Positions 53,029 to 61,534 of a DNA stretch of 64,000 bases are shown piece by piece (positions within the stretch are counted from its first letter, which is position 1; every line of letters starts with the position of its first letter). Under the pieces are notes generated by a model, which did not search any database, was not told the origin of the DNA, and was given only the letters and a program-made list of their open reading frames with translations. Made by a program: the position numbers and the translations under genes. This DNA comes from Amphibacillus sp052055485. GTDB lineage: Bacteria > Bacillota > Bacilli > Bacillales > Amphibacillaceae. Location of the stretch: assembly GCF_052055485.1 (NCBI RefSeq), contig NZ_CP197171.1, positions 310,001 through 374,000 on the forward strand. Reading direction: 5' to 3'.

Positions 53029-53559
53029 TTATGCTTTGATCATTAAATTTGCATTTTTTAATGCTTGAATAATTGGAGGGATCAATAGCAATTGAATGAT
53101 GATGCCGGGTAAAGCCGTAACAAAGGCTCCTGCAACAAAAGCTTCCATCCCAAATGACATATCTGCTACACCAAATAAAATTGAATTAGCAATACCATAA
53201 ACAACTCGTCCACCAATCATCGCTCCGATTAATGAAACAAAAATTTTCCCGTCTGTTACTTTATATAATAAACCCGTTAATAATCCGTAGGCTCCTAACT
53301 CGATCATCATGGATACGCCTATTGGGAATAGTGGTGGCATACCTGTTAAGAAAAAAGCCAATAGTGGCAAAATTAAACCTGCTAGTAAACCATAACGCCA
53401 GCCAACAATATAGCCACAAATTAAAACAGGAATATGCATTGGCAAAAGAATCGCTCCCGGTCTAGCCATCGGTAAAATATTTACTAACTGTGGCAGTAAT
53501 AAACCGATCGCTATACATAATGAAACAAACACCAATCGTTTAGTTTGCTGATTTGACAT
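53029..53559 (-). CDS. ECF transporter S component
   Basis: The 176-residue protein has six membrane helices and the ECF S-component look: KRLVFVSLCIAIGLLLPQLV at the start, then MHIPVLICGYIVGWRYGLLA and GVSMMIELGAYGLLTGLLYK. S components capture vitamins or nucleosides and use a shared EcfA/EcfT module, which is not in the window. It is co-transcribed with a uridine-kinase-like gene just upstream, so the imported compound is probably a nucleoside or vitamin that is phosphorylated on entry. Confidence 0.82.
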   Translation of the reverse strand: MSNQQTKRLVFVSLCIAIGLLLPQLVNILPMARPGAILLPMHIPVLICGYIVGWRYGLLAGLILPLLAFFLTGMPPLFPIGVSMMIELGAYGLLTGLLYKVTDGKIFVSLIGAMIGGRVVYGIANSILFGVADMSFGMEAFVAGAFVTALPGIIIQLLLIPPIIQALKNANLMIKA

Positions 53560-53579
53560 AAAAAAATCCCCTTTAACTG

Positions 53580-54185
53580 TTATTGATCAGAAGTATCGAT
53601 GATCACATCAACATTTTTTTCAATTTCAAATGTTTGAAAATAGTGCTTTTCTAATGGAATCCAACGGTTTAGGAATATTTCTAATTTGTCGTTTCCTTCC
53701 CGCTGTAAAATTCGTTTCTCTTGTGTTTTAGAGTCAACCTTCAATAAGACCTTCCAATCATAAAATGACTCCAACAAGGGATGAAAACAATAAACGCCTT
53801 CAATAAGGTTGATTTGTTTGGGCAACATTTCAAATTCCTCACCATAATCCGAGACTTGACAATCGTAAGGCTGATACCTAACACTTCTTCTCTGCTTTAA
53901 TGGTTCAAGAACCTCTTGTAGAAATCGTTCATAGTGAACATTTCCACCTGGTTGGTTTAAACGTTCTTTTGTTTTCAATTCCTTTGGCAGAAAAAAATCA
54001 TCCATATGAAAAACTTGTACATCATATTTTTCTGCAAGTTGTGCAGCAAGATAGCTTTTACCACTTCCAGCTGTTCCGTCGATTCCAATAACTATTGGTT
54101 GCCCCGTTTGTTCAAATTCCTCGATTTTTTCAAAAACCTGCTGATAAAGCTTGCTCGTTTGAGTCTCGTAAGCTATCTTTTTCAA
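53580..54185 (-). CDS. Uridine-kinase-like P-loop kinase
   Basis: The 201-residue protein has the P-loop GIDGTAGSGKSYLAAQL, then FHMDDFFLP, the substrate loop NQPGGNVHYERFLQEVL and LIEGVYCFHPLLESFYDWKV, as in the uridine kinase / nicotinamide riboside kinase group. It phosphorylates a nucleoside or vitamin precursor with ATP. It lies 20 bases upstream of the ECF S gene. The pair suggests a salvage route; the substrate is open. Confidence 0.85.
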   Translation of the reverse strand: MKKIAYETQTSKLYQQVFEKIEEFEQTGQPIVIGIDGTAGSGKSYLAAQLAEKYDVQVFHMDDFFLPKELKTKERLNQPGGNVHYERFLQEVLEPLKQRRSVRYQPYDCQVSDYGEEFEMLPKQINLIEGVYCFHPLLESFYDWKVLLKVDSKTQEKRILQREGNDKLEIFLNRWIPLEKHYFQTFEIEKNVDVIIDTSDQ

Positions 54186-54353
54186 AAATAATCACCTCAA
54201 TTCTCTCACGCTCGTCGATTATGAATAAAGAATGATCACTCAAGCTCATCTGATAGTGAGAATTGATTGATCAAGTACAGTAAAATAACAGGCTATCACT
54301 TCAGTTCCCTGAACCATACTTTGATTCTGCTCAATCTATTCAGGCTAAGAAAT

Positions 54354-54390
54354 AAGAGGTGCCTAGTTGTTCTCTGCCTAAGCACCTCTT
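54354..54390. terminator. Hairpin after the LarA-like operon
   Basis: AAGAGGTGC and GCACCTCTT pair perfectly around a 19-base loop. The T tract is weak on the minus strand and somewhat better on the plus strand. It lies between the LarA-like gene and the kinase gene and may end the operon above. Confidence 0.5.
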
Positions 54391-54467
54391 CAGAGCTCTT
54401 TTTTACAAGAACGCTAGAAAACTAACTATAATAGACTTTTTTTCAATATTAGTAAAACTATTAGTTT

Positions 54468-55949
54468 TTAATGCATGTGACCATGTGTAATGAATTCTTC
54501 TCCGTTATATGTTTCATTTTTCATCATCAAGTGCACGGACGCTTTCTTAAATGTTTGTGGTAAAGCTAATATATTGGGATGATCACCCACGATTTTTTTC
54601 TTTGCATCCGCTAAAGCTTCTTCAAAAGTTGCTCTTGTCTTTAATCCCATACCACGAGCAAAGCCTGGTTTTTCAGCACCAACTAAATAGATAGCTGCCG
54701 TATTCTTCTCTGCAATATGAGCACTTGACATCATTGAAAAGCCATGGAATGGATGATAAGCATTTGCATAGCGATATTTTCGAATATACTCTGCATTGGT
54801 CGCAAAATACTCACCATAACGGTTCATATCTGGTAAGACGTTCATACTTTCCTTTTGGAACATATCATAGATTTCTCTCATATATGGCCAAATCTCATCA
54901 CTGAATTCACCATTACAAATTGATGAAACGATAATCACACAATTATCACTCATAATTCTACGATGACGAACAACTTGTGCTGAAATAGCTTGCATTAACA
55001 TAATTGGATTTGTTCCCATACCAGGACCATAGTGGAATGTTTGGGGTAAGCCAAACACCATCACATCATATTTTTTATCTGCATATGGAATAAAAGTCCG
55101 TTTATTGGCGATATCCCATGACTCGGGTTGCATCTCTTTGGCATAACCACTATAGATCGCAATTTGACGAGAGCTTGTATCTAAGACAGCGTCACAACAG
55201 AAGAATTTCTTACCCATCTTTTCTTCCATATGCATACTGATTTGATCAAATTTTGTCCGCATTAATGATTTTGTATTGACGGGTGTGAAATCTTTTCGAT
55301 GCATCACTTTTGGTACGTGGTGTGAAGCAATGGATTTCCAATGCGTAATCCCGGTTGCACTATGCTTATAGCCACCTGAATAACCGCCATATGGGTTACC
55401 AAGTGTGTGTCCGATTAAAATGGCCACGTCACTATCGTAAACATATTTATTCATTAACACAGGATCACCCTGTTCAGTTGTACCCAGGTCAATTAAGTTA
55501 TCATAATCTTCGCTATCATGATTAATGATTTGATTTGAATACCAGAATTGATTGAAAATCTCATCACCTAAGATATTACGAATTTCTTTATCCGTATTTT
55601 TTCGATGAAGTCCATTTGAACAAATGAGTAGAATATTTTCTTGCTTGACCCCAGCACTATAAAGTTCTTTCAAAATCAATCTAATGGATACTTTTCGGTG
55701 AGCCGTTTCTTGCTCACCACCTTTCACTTTATCTGGGAAGATAATGGTCACGGTTGAATCTTTTTTAGCAAGTTCAGATAAAGGCTTCATCCCAATTGGA
55801 TGACGCAGAGATTCTAGTGTTTTAGCTTCAATTTGATCTTCCGGTATATGATCTGGATCTGGAATGGTCTCCCCGGGGATAAAAACATCAGTATCATCTG
55901 GTAAATTTGCTTCCATTAATCCATGTCCATATTCAAAAGCTAATTTCAT
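54468..55949 (-). CDS. LarA-like (DUF2088) nickel-pincer racemase/epimerase homologue
   Basis: The 493-residue protein matches the lactate-racemase family. By spacing, His115 (GLHRKNTD) matches LarA His108, Lys195 (GGYSGGYKH) matches Lys184 that anchors the nickel-pincer cofactor, and His211 (SHHVP) matches His200, the nickel ligand. Asn185 (GNPYGGYSGG) stands where LarA has catalytic His174, and the substrate Arg region reads DKVKGG. So the cofactor should bind, but the chemistry or substrate differs from lactate racemisation. It lies in one operon with aldolase, PFK and TIM-like genes. LarB/C/E maturation genes are not in the window. Confidence 0.85.
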   Translation of the reverse strand: MKLAFEYGHGLMEANLPDDTDVFIPGETIPDPDHIPEDQIEAKTLESLRHPIGMKPLSELAKKDSTVTIIFPDKVKGGEQETAHRKVSIRLILKELYSAGVKQENILLICSNGLHRKNTDKEIRNILGDEIFNQFWYSNQIINHDSEDYDNLIDLGTTEQGDPVLMNKYVYDSDVAILIGHTLGNPYGGYSGGYKHSATGITHWKSIASHHVPKVMHRKDFTPVNTKSLMRTKFDQISMHMEEKMGKKFFCCDAVLDTSSRQIAIYSGYAKEMQPESWDIANKRTFIPYADKKYDVMVFGLPQTFHYGPGMGTNPIMLMQAISAQVVRHRRIMSDNCVIIVSSICNGEFSDEIWPYMREIYDMFQKESMNVLPDMNRYGEYFATNAEYIRKYRYANAYHPFHGFSMMSSAHIAEKNTAAIYLVGAEKPGFARGMGLKTRATFEEALADAKKKIVGDHPNILALPQTFKKASVHLMMKNETYNGEEFITHGHMH

Positions 55950-55997
55950 TTTTAATTCCTCACTCCCATTATTTTTTTAAAACATCCAAGTGTCTCA

Positions 55998-56837
55998 TTA
56001 AGCATGAGCTAAATATTTTTCAATAATCGCTAAATATTCATCGGGGTAAAAACCAATCTCACCTTGAAATCGCGTTAAAGCGATTAAACCACCATCTATT
56101 TCTGCAATTGAACTTAACATTTTTGCATTATCTTCTTTTAAACCGCCTCCGTAAACAACAGGTAAATTATCTGTTTCTTGCTTTATGAAATGAGCAATTT
56201 TTTCAATATAAGCTCGATCAGGTGGCGTTTTACCTGGTCCAATTGCCCATACAGGCTCATAAGCAATAGTCACTCTGCTTTTATCAACGCCAGCAAGCCC
56301 GATTTCTAACTGCTCGCGTAAAACATTTTGCCAATCGTCAAGCTCTGATTCCTTTTCACCTACACAGTAAAGCACTGATAACCCAGCCTCAATAGCTGTT
56401 TTAATTTGTTGATTTAAGAGTCGATTGACAACATCTGGCGCTTCAATATTTGCTGCTTCCAGTACACCTGTCTTATCGATTCTTTCTTCTAAGTGACCGA
56501 TAATTGTATCTGTACAACCCAGAGCTTTCATCGCATTTGCTGTCCGATTTGAAGTAAAAGCACCAAAATTGCCACCTTTAGCTGTATCTGCTCGATACAC
56601 ACTTTGGCTCCCTATTTTAATCGAATGGGTCTGATCCAGCGCACCAATTGCATGAATTAAATGTGCCTCAGGCAAGTACATCACAAATTCAACATCACCT
56701 TGATCGTATTCTGCTAATTTAGACTGAGTCTGTTTAACGATATATTCTCCCCACTGCTGTGGTGTTGTTAAGCGATTCACACCACCATACTCTGCAGGAA
56801 TGTCAAATCGCTTTAAATTTAAATAGATTTTCTTCAT
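55998..56837 (-). CDS. Triosephosphate-isomerase-family protein (divergent)
   Basis: The 279-residue protein keeps TIM catalytic residues: Lys9 (NLKRF for NWKMN), His115 (IIGHLEER) and Glu194 (IAYEPVWAIGPGK), and ends with TRFQGEIGFYPDEYLAIIEK. It is a little longer than the normal 250 residues. It could interconvert triose phosphates or a related compound such as tetrulose phosphates, as known for some TIM-like enzymes in erythritol pathways. I use ATG 56837 with AAGGAGGG upstream. It stands between PFK and LarA-like genes. Confidence 0.85.
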   Translation of the reverse strand: MKKIYLNLKRFDIPAEYGGVNRLTTPQQWGEYIVKQTQSKLAEYDQGDVEFVMYLPEAHLIHAIGALDQTHSIKIGSQSVYRADTAKGGNFGAFTSNRTANAMKALGCTDTIIGHLEERIDKTGVLEAANIEAPDVVNRLLNQQIKTAIEAGLSVLYCVGEKESELDDWQNVLREQLEIGLAGVDKSRVTIAYEPVWAIGPGKTPPDRAYIEKIAHFIKQETDNLPVVYGGGLKEDNAKMLSSIAEIDGGLIALTRFQGEIGFYPDEYLAIIEKYLAHA

Positions 56838-56866
56838 GACATCGCCCTCCTTCATTATCTAGTCGG

Positions 56867-58036
56867 TTATTGTTGTTGATCTTTAAAATTTAGAAATTGT
56901 GGCAAATCATCATCAATTAATGGGGCACACCAATCTATAAATTCAGCTGTCACATCATTACCACGCGCGTTAATAAATGCTTCTGGTAACGTTTTTTCAT
57001 GTAACATCACCTGATCAAGTGGAATTCGAGGTGTCTTAATTTGATACGTCTCTCCTGGCACACGATCAATCCCAATCATCACACCTGACTCACCTGAAAT
57101 TGCTACCTGAACCGCTTCCCGACCAACACGTACAGCTTCATCTCGATCAACCTTTGATTGCAAATATGATGAAGCTCGTCCAAGTAAACCTGGTTTTTCA
57201 CTTCTCGCTTTAATACCTAGCTTTTTAATAATTAGATTGGCTAGGTGAGCACTGACATCACCATAGTAAATCGCACGATCTGTTTTGAAAATCGGCGGGA
57301 CAATTGATTCACCCTGCTCATTTTTCAAGCCTTCACTAACAACGACAACCACACCACCTAATCGCTGATAAAGTTCCTCAACATCAGCCAAAAACTCAGC
57401 TTCATTAAATGGACGTTCTGGTAAATAAATCAGATGTGGTGCGTCATCTTTTGCTTTTCTAGCTAAGGCCGATGCTGCTGTAATCCAACCCGCATTTCTA
57501 CCCATCGTTTCAATTACTGTGACATGAATCGGTAAAGCCTTCACATCTTGAGCCACTCCTGCAACAGAATGGGCAATATACTTAGCTGCACTGCCAAAAC
57601 CAGGCGCATGATCAATAATTGCTAAATCATTATCTATTGTTTTTGGAATCCCGATGACACAAATATCCTCATCTTGACAGATACGATAAACCTTACCGCA
57701 CGTATCCATCGTCCCATTTCCACCGTTAAACAAAACATATTTAATCTTGTGTTGTTTAAAAATCTCAACCATTTGACGATAATGCTCATCCTCTAAAGCA
57801 AATCGTGATGAGCCAATTGCCGTTCCAGGTGTGTGGAGTAATCGTTCTAATTGTTCATCACTTGTTAATCCTAAATCCAAGAAGTTTCCTGTTAAGATCG
57901 CTTCTGTTCCACCGATTGCTCCATATATTTTATCAATCGCTTGATTTTGTTTTGCTTCCATGATCACGCCATACAATGATGAATTCATCACGGCTGTCGG
58001 ACCGCCACCATGAACCACTAATAAATTAGCCTTCAT
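56867..58036 (-). CDS. 6-phosphofructokinase, PPi-type motifs
   Basis: The 389-residue protein has GGGPTAVMNSSLYGVIMEA, GGNGTMD (105-111) and PKTIDND (131-137), and MGRNAGWITAA. The Lys in PKTIDND is typical of pyrophosphate-dependent enzymes, where ATP-dependent ones have Gly (PGTIDND). The Asn in GGNG is less usual, so phosphate donor and sugar should be tested. It phosphorylates a sugar-1-position next to aldolase cleavage. It lies 130 bases after the aldolase gene. Confidence 0.87.
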   Translation of the reverse strand: MKANLLVVHGGGPTAVMNSSLYGVIMEAKQNQAIDKIYGAIGGTEAILTGNFLDLGLTSDEQLERLLHTPGTAIGSSRFALEDEHYRQMVEIFKQHKIKYVLFNGGNGTMDTCGKVYRICQDEDICVIGIPKTIDNDLAIIDHAPGFGSAAKYIAHSVAGVAQDVKALPIHVTVIETMGRNAGWITAASALARKAKDDAPHLIYLPERPFNEAEFLADVEELYQRLGGVVVVVSEGLKNEQGESIVPPIFKTDRAIYYGDVSAHLANLIIKKLGIKARSEKPGLLGRASSYLQSKVDRDEAVRVGREAVQVAISGESGVMIGIDRVPGETYQIKTPRIPLDQVMLHEKTLPEAFINARGNDVTAEFIDWCAPLIDDDLPQFLNFKDQQQ

Positions 58037-58165
58037 TTAACAACACTCCTTTCACTCCATAAAACGAGTTAGTCTTTTTTACCGAGCTTACTAAGCATCA
58101 ATCTAGTCAAAATTCAATTTCATTATATTTACTTTTTATTTAAATAAATCCCATTCGATTAATCG

Positions 58166-59314
58166 TTATTTCTGATACTTTACACGCATATTCTCTAGGG
58201 TTAGTTGCTCTACGAGAGATGCTTTACCCACTGAACCAAAGTTAATAATCAGTTTACCAACCACTTCCTTAACACCTTTTTCAATTTGGTCAACCGCTAT
58301 ACGAATATCATCAGTTGGTATTGTTCCATTCATAACCGTATCCATAATTGGTGTAAGGAATGCCCTCGGATCAACCTGATTTTTATTTCCACTTAATAGT
58401 TGGTAAATCCCAGCAATAGATTGACTAGCCCGTAATTCAGGGCTGTCTTCAAATAACTCTCGTAAATTACGCGTCACCGCCAGTCGAATATCTGAATCAA
58501 CATTAATCTTATTAACTCCAGCAGCAATCGCTTGTTGTATTTCTGGAATCGATATACCACCCGCATTACTCACTTCGCCACCTAACTGATTAATGTCGTT
58601 AACAATATAACTTGGAATGGTTGATGAACCATGAGAAACAATTGCACAGAAAGTATTTTCATGATTAAGAATTTCTCGAATGGCTGTCACAATTTCTCGC
58701 CTTAATTTAACGTCTTTTCCTTTGTTTGGTCCATGCATTGTCCCATAAGAAATCGCTAAGGCATCGACCCCTGTCTTCTTAATAAAATCATAGGCTTGAA
58801 GTGGATTAGTATAAGTCGATGATTCAGAAAAAACAGCATCTTCTACACCAGCTAAAATACCTAATTCACCTTCTACCGTCACTCCATATTGATGGGCGTA
58901 CTTAACAGCTTCTCGAGTTAGTTCAACATTATCGTCATAAGGCAAAGAAGAACCATCAATCATAACAGATGTAAAACCACCATCAATCGCCGCTTTAACA
59001 GAATCAAGGTCTTGACCATGATCTAGATGAAGAGCGATTGGAACAGGCGAATTCTCACCATATTTTCGGACCGCATCACCTAATAACTTTGCCCCCTTTC
59101 TTTTATCTTCAATTGTTGAGTTAAGAAAATCTGTTCTTCCTCCCATAAATCCATTCACTAAATCTGCACCTTGTAAAAGGACAGGTGAGCGGAAGATCTC
59201 ATGGATTTCAATTGCTGCTTTTACTTGTGCAACAGTATTGACGTTAAAGGCACCTTGTCCATATTTATATTGATCAGCTGCTTCTAATAACGGTCTTAAT
59301 GGAACTAATGTCAT
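58166..59314 (-). CDS. Class II fructose-bisphosphate-type aldolase (first gene of the mini-glycolysis operon)
   Basis: The 382-residue protein has zinc ligands in LHLDHGQDL, YGTMHGPNKG and VSHGSST, and EGELGILAGVED, NVDSDIRLAVTR. It is longer than the usual 285-residue bacterial enzymes, with an extended N-terminal part and C-terminal tail. It would cut the bisphosphate made by the PFK encoded downstream. Strong AAGGAGGG ribosome site. The order aldolase-PFK-TIM-LarA with one direction suggests one pathway. Confidence 0.88.
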   Translation of the reverse strand: MTLVPLRPLLEAADQYKYGQGAFNVNTVAQVKAAIEIHEIFRSPVLLQGADLVNGFMGGRTDFLNSTIEDKRKGAKLLGDAVRKYGENSPVPIALHLDHGQDLDSVKAAIDGGFTSVMIDGSSLPYDDNVELTREAVKYAHQYGVTVEGELGILAGVEDAVFSESSTYTNPLQAYDFIKKTGVDALAISYGTMHGPNKGKDVKLRREIVTAIREILNHENTFCAIVSHGSSTIPSYIVNDINQLGGEVSNAGGISIPEIQQAIAAGVNKINVDSDIRLAVTRNLRELFEDSPELRASQSIAGIYQLLSGNKNQVDPRAFLTPIMDTVMNGTIPTDDIRIAVDQIEKGVKEVVGKLIINFGSVGKASLVEQLTLENMRVKYQK

Positions 59315-59336
59315 AACTAAATCCCTCCTTCATTTT

Positions 59337-59480
59337 GTCAACACATGTAGATATCACGACGGTTAGACCAACTTTTAAATAGTCGAAACCATTTTCAGAA
59401 GCAAATTGAGCTAATTCAACCAAGTTTTTCAGCCCTGCCTTCACTAACTTATTAGTTAAGCAAGCAAACTTCACATTTAA
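59337..59480 (-). pseudogene. Relic resembling a sugar-phosphate isomerase/epimerase N-terminus
   Basis: An open frame just upstream of the aldolase reads NVKFACLTNKLVKAGLKNLV followed by ELAQFASENGFDYLKVGLTV, which looks like the first strand and helix of AP-endonuclease-type sugar isomerases (Mk...CLTN..V...GMkdL.E...fA.enGFD.LEVG). It then loses similarity. It may be the remnant of a gene once in the operon. The match is from memory and uncertain. Confidence 0.4.
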
Positions 59481-59584
59481 CAAAGCCTTCCTTTTGGTAG
59501 TGATTATCTTAATTTTTTTAAATAGGGTTAGCGCTTCCATTCCATTATACATATTTGAACATATCTGAAAGTTGAATTTTCATT

Positions 59585-59637
59585 AAATGATCATATCATT
59601 GGAAAATAATCATTTTTGAGTCTTGAAATGATCATTT
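59585..59637. promoter_or_regulatory. Three AAATGATCATTT-type sites
   Basis: AAATGATCATAT (59585-59596), AAATAATCATTT (59604-59615) and the perfect palindrome AAATGATCATTT (59626-59637) lie upstream of the mini-glycolysis operon. Spacing is 19 and 22 bases, about two helical turns each. They look like an operator cluster; the regulator is not in the window. Confidence 0.5.
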
Positions 59638-59899
59638 TAACTGTTAAATAATCAAAAAATAGACTAATAAATAACCTTACGACATTGAATTATTTATTAT
59701 TAACATCATTACAAATGAATTCATTCTTGAAAATTTTCAGCACTTATTACTAAGTTGGACTTTTTAATAAAGCCATTTGTTAATAAATGAACTTTTAATT
59801 TTTACAATATCTAATAATACTGTTGAATTAATATCGTTAACAGGAAAAGAACGCGACTTCCAATTATGAGTATTGAAAATAAGCAGGAACAAGGAAAAA

Positions 59900-60079
59900 T
59901 GAAATAAAAAGTTTGCTTCTTGAAACAAGTATTAAAGTAATCATTGATAAAGAGTACAAGAAGTTATCAATGCAACAATTGTAGATATTATCAACTATTC
60001 ACCAACAACAATTTACATCTACTATAAAGACAAGCTACCATTTATAGAAGGTGTTACATTTAAAATCTTCAAAAAATAA
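59900..60079 (+). pseudogene. Relic of a TetR-family regulator (frameshifted)
   Basis: Reading EIKSLLLETSIKVIIDKEYK then, after a shift, ATIVDIINYSPTTIYIYYKD and KLPFIEGVTFKIFKK-stop gives a recognisable TetR helix-turn-helix (IKxSLLetsIKvI..kgY..vtmatIvdi...SpttiYiyYkDK). No start and no ligand-binding domain remain. Only the first 60 or so residues of the family are represented. Confidence 0.5.
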
Positions 60080-60091
60080 ATAAATAATAAA

Positions 60092-60132
60092 AAAGAGCCA
60101 GAATCGCCTTAGTTAAAGACTTTCTGACTCTT
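60092..60132 (+). terminator. Terminator-like hairpin
   Basis: AAAGAGCCAGAA and TTCTGACTCTTT pair with one mismatch around a longer loop, with A/T runs on both sides. It follows the TetR relic. Confidence 0.55.
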
Positions 60133-60359
60133 TACAACGCTATTCGCACTCTGATAAAAAAATTATAGCAGAGATATTTTTAAAACCAAGCGATACAATT
60201 ATTTTTTCAAATCCCTTTTCATTTATATTAAATGTTTTTAATCTATACATTCACTTTGTATTCTACTGATAATAATTAAAAATCTCCCCGACAGTAAGTC
60301 ATCAGCATCATTTTTGCTAGGAAAGCTAGAATACCAGTAGAATTTAGCTCTGGGATGAT

Positions 60360-60548
60360 TCCTCTGACAAGAAAATTTGCGGCATCACAATAAGCATGGC
60401 TCCTAATTCTGCTATTTTAGGATTTTTAACAAACCCAATGAAGAAAACACCAAGCAAAGCACCAACTAAGCAAAAGATAGCTGTAACTAAAAATAACCAA
60501 ATGAAGTTCATATCCCCAAGTGGAATTTGTATGGTAAGAGCGACAATT
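60360..60548 (-). pseudogene. Relic of a membrane transporter segment
   Basis: On the minus strand a frame reads IPLGDMNFIWLFLVTAIFCL then VGALLGVFFIGFVKNPKIAE and LGAMLIVMPQIFL, which looks like two membrane helices of a permease. There is no start and it lies beyond the terminator of the MBL gene. The family is not recognisable. Confidence 0.35.
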
Positions 60549-60552
60549 AAAA

Positions 60553-60577
60553 ACTACCCAACTAAAAAATGGGTAGT
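60553..60577 (-). terminator. Terminator of the LicT/PTS/MBL operon
   Basis: ACTACCCA (60553-60560) and TGGGTAGT (60570-60577) form a stem followed on the minus strand by TTTTTAATT. It begins 13 bases after the MBL gene stop. Confidence 0.75.
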
Positions 60578-60589
60578 TTAAGGTAAAAC

Positions 60590-61438
60590 TTATTGTATTG
60601 GAACAGTTAATCTTGCTTTTTTGTATTGTACACTGTAATGATCTTGTTCTTTAATTGCAATTTCATCCAAGTTATCTTTATTATCAATAATCAGTTCTGC
60701 ACAACCAATAAAATCCTCTATGATTGAGGTTGGTAAAGAAACCAATTGAGGTCCTGCATATAGTTCATCAAACTCATCTTTTCTATTAATTAATTTTTTA
60801 AGGCTTTCAAGATATGTTGCAACAGAAGTAGACTCTTTGAAATGCAACAATACACCATCTTCACAAATAGTATCTCCAATGAATAGACGTTTAAACTTTG
60901 AATCTAGGAAACTAACTGAGCCGACTGTATGACCAGGAGTTTCAATAACTTCTAACGACCGATTTCCCAATTCAATTATCTGCTTTTCACTTAATTCTTC
61001 GTAATCTTTTTTTGGAGGTAATTGAGTTTGTTTTATCAAATATTCCTTTAAAGGAGCTTTCTCAAATTCAGATGACTCAACACCCTTACTCATAAACCAT
61101 CCACGTAAAAGCGTTGCTCTTAATTCTGAGTTATAGGCCAAATCATAGATTGCATCATCTTTACCATTCAGATAAATCTTATCGAACTGGTAATGGTTTG
61201 AAACATGGTCTATATGTCCATGAGTAGATAAAATAACGGTCTCTTTATCCGTCAATTTCTCAACAATACTTTTCATTTCAATAACATGAAGCCCTGTGTC
61301 TATCAATGCTGCTTGATTATTTCCTTCAACCAAGTAACAATGCGCTCTTGATCTTCCAATCCCCTCTGATATCATCCATGTGGCTTTATCGATTTCGACC
61401 ACTTCGATATTTTCATCCATCAAATTTTTTAAATTCAT
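60590..61438 (-). CDS. Metallo-beta-lactamase-fold hydrolase in a PTS operon
   Basis: The 282-residue protein has the metal motif STHGHIDHVSN (HxHxDH), a further His in ETPGHTVGS and Asp in LFIGDTI, so it should bind two metals. Such enzymes hydrolyse lactones, thioesters or phosphoesters. It is the third gene after a LicT-type antiterminator and a PTS EIIBC, where normally a phospho-beta-glucosidase stands. A role on the phosphorylated product of the transporter is inferred, comparable to UlaG in the ascorbate PTS operon, which has the same fold but another family. Confidence 0.85.
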   Translation of the reverse strand: MNLKNLMDENIEVVEIDKATWMISEGIGRSRAHCYLVEGNNQAALIDTGLHVIEMKSIVEKLTDKETVILSTHGHIDHVSNHYQFDKIYLNGKDDAIYDLAYNSELRATLLRGWFMSKGVESSEFEKAPLKEYLIKQTQLPPKKDYEELSEKQIIELGNRSLEVIETPGHTVGSVSFLDSKFKRLFIGDTICEDGVLLHFKESTSVATYLESLKKLINRKDEFDELYAGPQLVSLPTSIIEDFIGCAELIIDNKDNLDEIAIKEQDHYSVQYKKARLTVPIQ

Positions 61439-61534
61439 TTTGCCACCAACCTTTCTAACTAAATTAAACCATGATTTATTAAAAGCAGCTCATTAATTTA
61501 AAAGTCAGCCTTCTACACTTACTAATAGGGTTTC

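Noticed and set aside
54186..54467. Vitamin riboswitch in front of the kinase/ECF genes
   Set aside because: I could not match the leader to any riboswitch consensus known to me.
56867..59314. Housekeeping glycolysis genes
   Set aside because: The PPi-type PFK, long aldolase and divergent TIM with a LarA homologue, and the absence of gap/pgk/eno neighbours, argue for an accessory operon; this cannot be settled without the rest of the genome.
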